DNA from: UBA2638 sp046293135
GTDB lineage: Bacteria > Pseudomonadota > Alphaproteobacteria > Micavibrionales > Micavibrionaceae
Direction: 5' to 3'
Assembly (NCBI GenBank): GCA_046293135.1
Contig: JBKBPR010000002.1
Coordinates: forward strand, 62,001-126,000
Length of the DNA stretch: 64,000 bases
Program-made: the position numbers and the translations under genes
Notes under the pieces: generated by a model
Told to the model about the DNA's origin: nothing
Seen by the model: only the letters and a program-made list of their open reading frames with translations
Database searches by the model: none
Shown: piece after piece, positions 60,809 to 64,000 of the stretch
Layout of the letters: each line of letters starts with the position of its first letter
Numbering within the stretch: position 1 is the first letter of the stretch

Positions 60809-61492
60809 ATGAGCGACCCGAACAGCCCAGAGCAAGAAAACGCCGCCCCCCGGAAACCTGCGCAAAGCCTCACCCCTCAGGACATGGCGGCGCGCCCCAG
60901 CGATGCGGAACTGGTCAGGCGCAATGCGCGGACGGGGCTGATTGTTCTTTCCGTTGTGATCGGAATGATGACGCTGGCCTTTGCTTCTGTGCCTTTGTAC
61001 CGCCTGTTTTGTCAGGTGACGGGATTTGGTGGAACGCCGATGACCAGCGCCGCTTTGCCTGACCGCGTCATTGAGGATCGACAAGTTACAATCCGCTTTA
61101 ACGCCGATACGGGGCGCAATATGCCGTGGGATTTCCGTTCGGAGCTGCGGGAAGTGGTTATCAATCCGGGGGCGCGGGGCATTGCCTCGTTCAGCGCCCA
61201 TAACCGCACAAGAAGCCCCGTTTCAGGCACAGCCGTTTATAACGTCACCCCGCTGAAAGTCGGGAAATATTTCCACAAAATCCAGTGTTTTTGCTTTGAT
61301 CTGCAAACGCTCAACCCCAATGAATCCGTGGATATGCCTGTGCTGTTCTATATCGATCCGGCCTTTAACGATGATCCGTATATGAATGATGTCACCACCA
61401 TCACCTTGTCCTATACATTCTTCCGCGCCGAGTCAGAAGAGCTTGAAAGCGCATTAGAGGCCTTTTACAATCAGAAAAGTGATGATATATAA
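60809..61492 (+). CDS. ctaG: cytochrome c oxidase assembly protein CtaG/Cox11
   Basis: The protein has 227 residues from the ATG at 60809, preceded by AAGG; the frame is open further upstream. One N-terminal membrane segment (about 44-66) with PLYRLFCQVTGFGGTP is followed by a periplasmic Ig-like domain. The copper ligands are in KIQCFCFD and the family motif PVLFYIDPAF is intact. It delivers CuB to subunit I. ctaE follows by 73 bases. Confidence 0.95.
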   Translation: MSDPNSPEQENAAPRKPAQSLTPQDMAARPSDAELVRRNARTGLIVLSVVIGMMTLAFASVPLYRLFCQVTGFGGTPMTSAALPDRVIEDRQVTIRFNADTGRNMPWDFRSELREVVINPGARGIASFSAHNRTRSPVSGTAVYNVTPLKVGKYFHKIQCFCFDLQTLNPNESVDMPVLFYIDPAFNDDPYMNDVTTITLSYTFFRAESEELESALEAFYNQKSDDI

Positions 61493-61565
61493 TCTGCGCT
61501 GCGTTATGATTTGATCGTCGTAGCTTTAAACCGAACTGCCACAATAGAAAACCACAGGATCACAC

Positions 61566-62453
61566 ATGGCCGATAATATTGAGTATTCCACAACCGGAAA
61601 ACCGCACCCTTACCACATTGTTCGCCCCAGTATCTGGCCGCTTATCGGCTCTTTGGCTGCGGGGGTGTTTGCCATGGGCATGGTTTTGTATATGCATGAT
61701 GTCGAGGTTTTGGGCATGAAGCCCGGCCTGTGGGGTCCGATTGTCGGTGTTCTCTCGATCATGCTGGTGATGTTTTACTGGTGGAAGGACGTGATTTACG
61801 AAGCCGTCGTCGAAAAGGCGCATTCCGATATCGCCATGATCGGTATGCGGTACGGGATGATCCTGTTTATCGCCTCGGAGCTGATGTTCTTTGTCGCGTT
61901 TTTCTGGGCGTTCTTTGATGCCTCGCTATTCCCGAAAGAGGCGATCGGCTATGTCTGGCCGCCCAAGGATATCGAAATTGTGCCGCCGTTCGAGCTGCCG
62001 TTCCTGATGACGATGATCCTGCTGCTTTCCGGCTGTACCGTCACATGGGCGCATCACGCCATCATCGAAGGCCACCAGAAAGAAGCCACCAGAGCGCTTG
62101 GAATCACTGTATTCCTCGGCTTTTTCTTCCTCGCTTTCCAAGTTTATGAATACGGCCATGTCACATTCGGCTTTACTGAGGGTATTTACGCCTCGACATT
62201 TTATATGGCCACGGGCTTTCACGGCTTCCACGTTTTGATCGGAACGCTGTTTCTAGCCGTTTGCTGGCTGCGCTCGATGAAAGGCCATTTCACCGCCGAG
62301 CGCCATTTCGGCTTTGAAGCGGCGGCGTGGTATTGGCATTTTGTCGATGTGGTCTGGTTGTTCCTGTTCATCGCCATTTATTGGTGGGGCAATGTGATCG
62401 GCATGGATCACAGCGCCGGCAAGGAAATTGTTGACGCGTTTGCCGACTTCTAA
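61566..62453 (+). CDS. ctaE: cytochrome c oxidase subunit III
   Basis: The protein has 295 residues and seven membrane segments. HPYHIVRPSIWPLIGSLAA, RYGMILFIASELMFFVAFFWAFFDASLF, GFHGFHVLIGTLFL and WYWHFVDVVWLFLFIAIYWWG are typical. It stabilises the core and the proton uptake path. A ribosome-binding site (GGATCACACATG context) is weak. A terminator follows. Confidence 0.97.
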   Translation: MADNIEYSTTGKPHPYHIVRPSIWPLIGSLAAGVFAMGMVLYMHDVEVLGMKPGLWGPIVGVLSIMLVMFYWWKDVIYEAVVEKAHSDIAMIGMRYGMILFIASELMFFVAFFWAFFDASLFPKEAIGYVWPPKDIEIVPPFELPFLMTMILLLSGCTVTWAHHAIIEGHQKEATRALGITVFLGFFFLAFQVYEYGHVTFGFTEGIYASTFYMATGFHGFHVLIGTLFLAVCWLRSMKGHFTAERHFGFEAAAWYWHFVDVVWLFLFIAIYWWGNVIGMDHSAGKEIVDAFADF

Positions 62454-62484
62454 GGCTTGGCTTTAACACTATATGTTTTGAAGA

Positions 62485-62525
62485 GGGCGCAAGGATCATC
62501 ATACTTTGCGCCCGCTTTTTTTAAT
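62485..62525 (+). terminator. terminator or attenuator between ctaE and the DUF983 gene
   Basis: GGGCGCAA at 62485-62492 pairs perfectly with TTGCGCCC at 62506-62513, followed by GCTTTTTTT. It is a textbook rho-independent terminator placed 32 bases after ctaE and 28 before the DUF983 ATG, so it may lower expression of the two assembly genes downstream. Confidence 0.85.
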
Positions 62526-62552
62526 TTGAACAAGCACCGAGTTTTTCAAACG

Positions 62553-63053
62553 ATGGCCGACCCGCAAGAAAAAGAAAATCAGCAACTCAGCACAAAAGGC
62601 GAGACACCACCCGCCGCCGCACAACAGCCGCACAAACCCTCTTTATGGCCGGATAGCAATGTCCTGAAAACGGGCTGGCGCTGCAAATGTCCGCGCTGCC
62701 AGATCGGTGATCTGTATGAAAGCGGGTTTATGGCCATGACCATCCGCGCCCATTGCGCCCATTGCGGCCTTAAGCTTTCCGACCATGACTGCGCCGACGG
62801 CCCCGCCGTGTTCCTGATCTTCGTGCTCGGCTTTTCGCTCGTCCCGCTGGCCTTGCTGCTCGATGCGCTGGTGGTTATCCCACTTTGGGTGCATGGCGTG
62901 GTTTGGAGCATTGTCGCCCTTGGCGCAACTTTGGGAAGTCTGCGCCCGCTCAAGGCCTATATCATCGCCCTGCAATACAAGCATTTGCCGTGGGATCAAA
63001 ATGAGGGCGATCAAGAAGGCAATGAAGACAATAAAGAGGATGCGCCGCAATGA
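62553..63053 (+). CDS. DUF983 membrane protein
   Basis: The protein has 166 residues from the ATG at 62553; the longer frame from 62457 spans the terminator and is rejected. A zinc-ribbon-like segment (CPRCQIGDLYESG, then CAHCGLKLSDHDCADGP) and two membrane helices define DUF983. Its place between ctaE and surf1 is conserved in alphaproteobacteria, pointing to oxidase assembly; exact role unknown. It overlaps surf1 by four bases (ATGA). Confidence 0.93.
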   Translation: MADPQEKENQQLSTKGETPPAAAQQPHKPSLWPDSNVLKTGWRCKCPRCQIGDLYESGFMAMTIRAHCAHCGLKLSDHDCADGPAVFLIFVLGFSLVPLALLLDALVVIPLWVHGVVWSIVALGATLGSLRPLKAYIIALQYKHLPWDQNEGDQEGNEDNKEDAPQ

Positions 63054-63871
63054 GCCATCGGCTGACATGGAAAAAACCGCCCGTACTGCCCAGCGTTTTA
63101 ACGCTTTGCGGCAGTATTGTTCTGGCCGGGCTTGGCACATGGCAAATCAATAAATATTTTGATAAAACCCGCTATCACGCGCAGCATTGCAGCGGGGTAG
63201 AAGTTGCGGGCAATAGCGCCAGTGATACTATTGGTGCTATTGATACTATTCCTATTGAACAGGGTTTTGATGATCTGAGCGGCCTCGCGCCGCGCAGCCG
63301 CTGCCTGTTCGGGCTTGACCTGATCGGCAGGCTAGCGGCGCAGGATATAAACCTGCAAATCCCCGTGGGCCCGCGCGTGCATAACGGCGTGAGCGGCTAT
63401 CACATTTATATGCCGATCAGCGGAGCGGACGGGTCGCGCATTTTGGTGAATATGGGCTGGTCGGCGGGAAAATCGCTGACTTTTTCCGAAGCCTTTTCTG
63501 ACCCGATTGATGTTCAAAGAGGCGGTGCAAATACCGCACTGCGCGATATTCAGATGACAGGCTCTTTGGCCGCCGCGCCGCGCCGCAATATGTTCACGCT
63601 CGCCAACGCGCCCGAAGCGGAGGACTGGTTTCACCTTGATCTGGCCGAAATCGCCACGCATTACAGGCTTGAAGAGGTGAATATGCAAGAGCTGGTCTAT
63701 GCGCAGACGATCACGCCCGATATATTCAAGGATTTCACGCCAGCCACGCTATCAAAGCTGTATCTGCAACCCGAAACGCATCTGCAATATGCCGCATTCT
63801 GGTATTTCATGGCCTTGGCGCTGTGGGCTGTGTTTATCCTGCGCTTTGTTTTATTGATACGGACGAGCTGA
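63050..63871 (+). CDS. SURF1 family oxidase assembly protein
   Basis: The protein has 273 residues: membrane helices at about 14-31 and 243-266, with a periplasmic domain between. The SURF1 signatures GTWQINKY, NMGWSAGK (usually NRGWVP), and the final YAAFWYFMALALWAVF are present. SURF1 helps haem A insertion into subunit I. Residues 40-70 are a divergent insertion. It is coupled to the DUF983 gene. No gene is seen in the remaining 129 bases. Confidence 0.9.
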   Translation: MSHRLTWKKPPVLPSVLTLCGSIVLAGLGTWQINKYFDKTRYHAQHCSGVEVAGNSASDTIGAIDTIPIEQGFDDLSGLAPRSRCLFGLDLIGRLAAQDINLQIPVGPRVHNGVSGYHIYMPISGADGSRILVNMGWSAGKSLTFSEAFSDPIDVQRGGANTALRDIQMTGSLAAAPRRNMFTLANAPEAEDWFHLDLAEIATHYRLEEVNMQELVYAQTITPDIFKDFTPATLSKLYLQPETHLQYAAFWYFMALALWAVFILRFVLLIRTS

Positions 63872-64000
63872 CACACAGGTCGACTGGCTGTCACGCTGTG
63901 AAAAATAAGGCAAAAAATAAAAAACGCTGGAGTTTCATAGCCAAATACGGACGAGCCTAGCAAGCGGTGCATGCCGCCAACAATATATACCTATAAACTT

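Overview
The window is a gene-dense stretch (about 47-50% G+C by eye) of an alphaproteobacterial chromosome. Support for this comes from gene families and gene orders typical of that class: a 180-kDa NAD-glutamate dehydrogenase, GapR (DUF2312), a DUF1674/SDHAF4-like protein, the trio radA-cvpA-purF with a downstream SDR, hemC-hemD-mitofilin-hemY opposite tsaD-gpsA-EVE, SRP RNA-dnaX-ybaB, and a ctaC/D/B-coxF plus ctaG/E-DUF983-surf1 oxidase set. The order cannot be fixed from sequence alone. The large S74-chaperone surface protein and several orphan ORFs would fit a Micavibrio-like lineage, but that is inference.

Layout. 0-6 kb: the 5' part of icd, two orphan ORFs, a thioredoxin-like protein, a YfgM-like protein, bamB and der. 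5.85-6.49 kb: a non-coding mosaic of repeats. 6.5-16.2 kb, mostly minus strand: mscS-type channel, SDR, purF, cvpA, radA, heparinase-like, rpe, rsmB, chorismate mutase. 16.2-25 kb: a tiny DUF1674 gene, a DUF1223-like protein, an orphan ORF, ubiA/rsmE (divergent), a class III aminotransferase, a rhomboid protease, a PP2C-like phosphatase with unusual motif order, and two EamA transporters. 25-33 kb: EVE, gpsA, tsaD, then hemC, hemD, an HTH-mitofilin fusion and hemY. 33-40.5 kb: a soluble chemoreceptor, SRP RNA, a TIR-domain gene lodged between SRP RNA and dnaX, ybaB, a DUF486 protein, xth, a solitary DotI/IcmL-like protein and gapR. 40.6-50 kb: NAD-GDH, acsA, SDR, coxF-like, ctaB and an orphan ORF. 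50-64 kb: ctaD, ctaC, a 1614-residue surface protein, a second repeat mosaic related to the first, an ABC1-family kinase, a small exported protein, then ctaG, ctaE, DUF983 and surf1 on the opposite strand.

How genes work together. Most of the window is housekeeping: outer-membrane assembly (YfgM/BamB), tetrapyrrole synthesis (HemC/D/Y), haem O synthesis and cytochrome c oxidase assembly (CtaB, CoxF, CtaG, SURF1 with CtaC/D/E), ubiquinone (UbiA, ABC1 kinase), purines (PurF) and carbon/nitrogen entry (Icd, Acs, NAD-GDH).

The items most worth a second look are the shuffled PP2C motif order, the TIR gene inside the ffs-dnaX locus, the self-cleaving-type surface protein with membrane segments at both ends, the membrane protein joining an HTH-like domain to a mitofilin-like region, the lone DotI/IcmL protein, and the two related intergenic repeat mosaics 52 kb apart.
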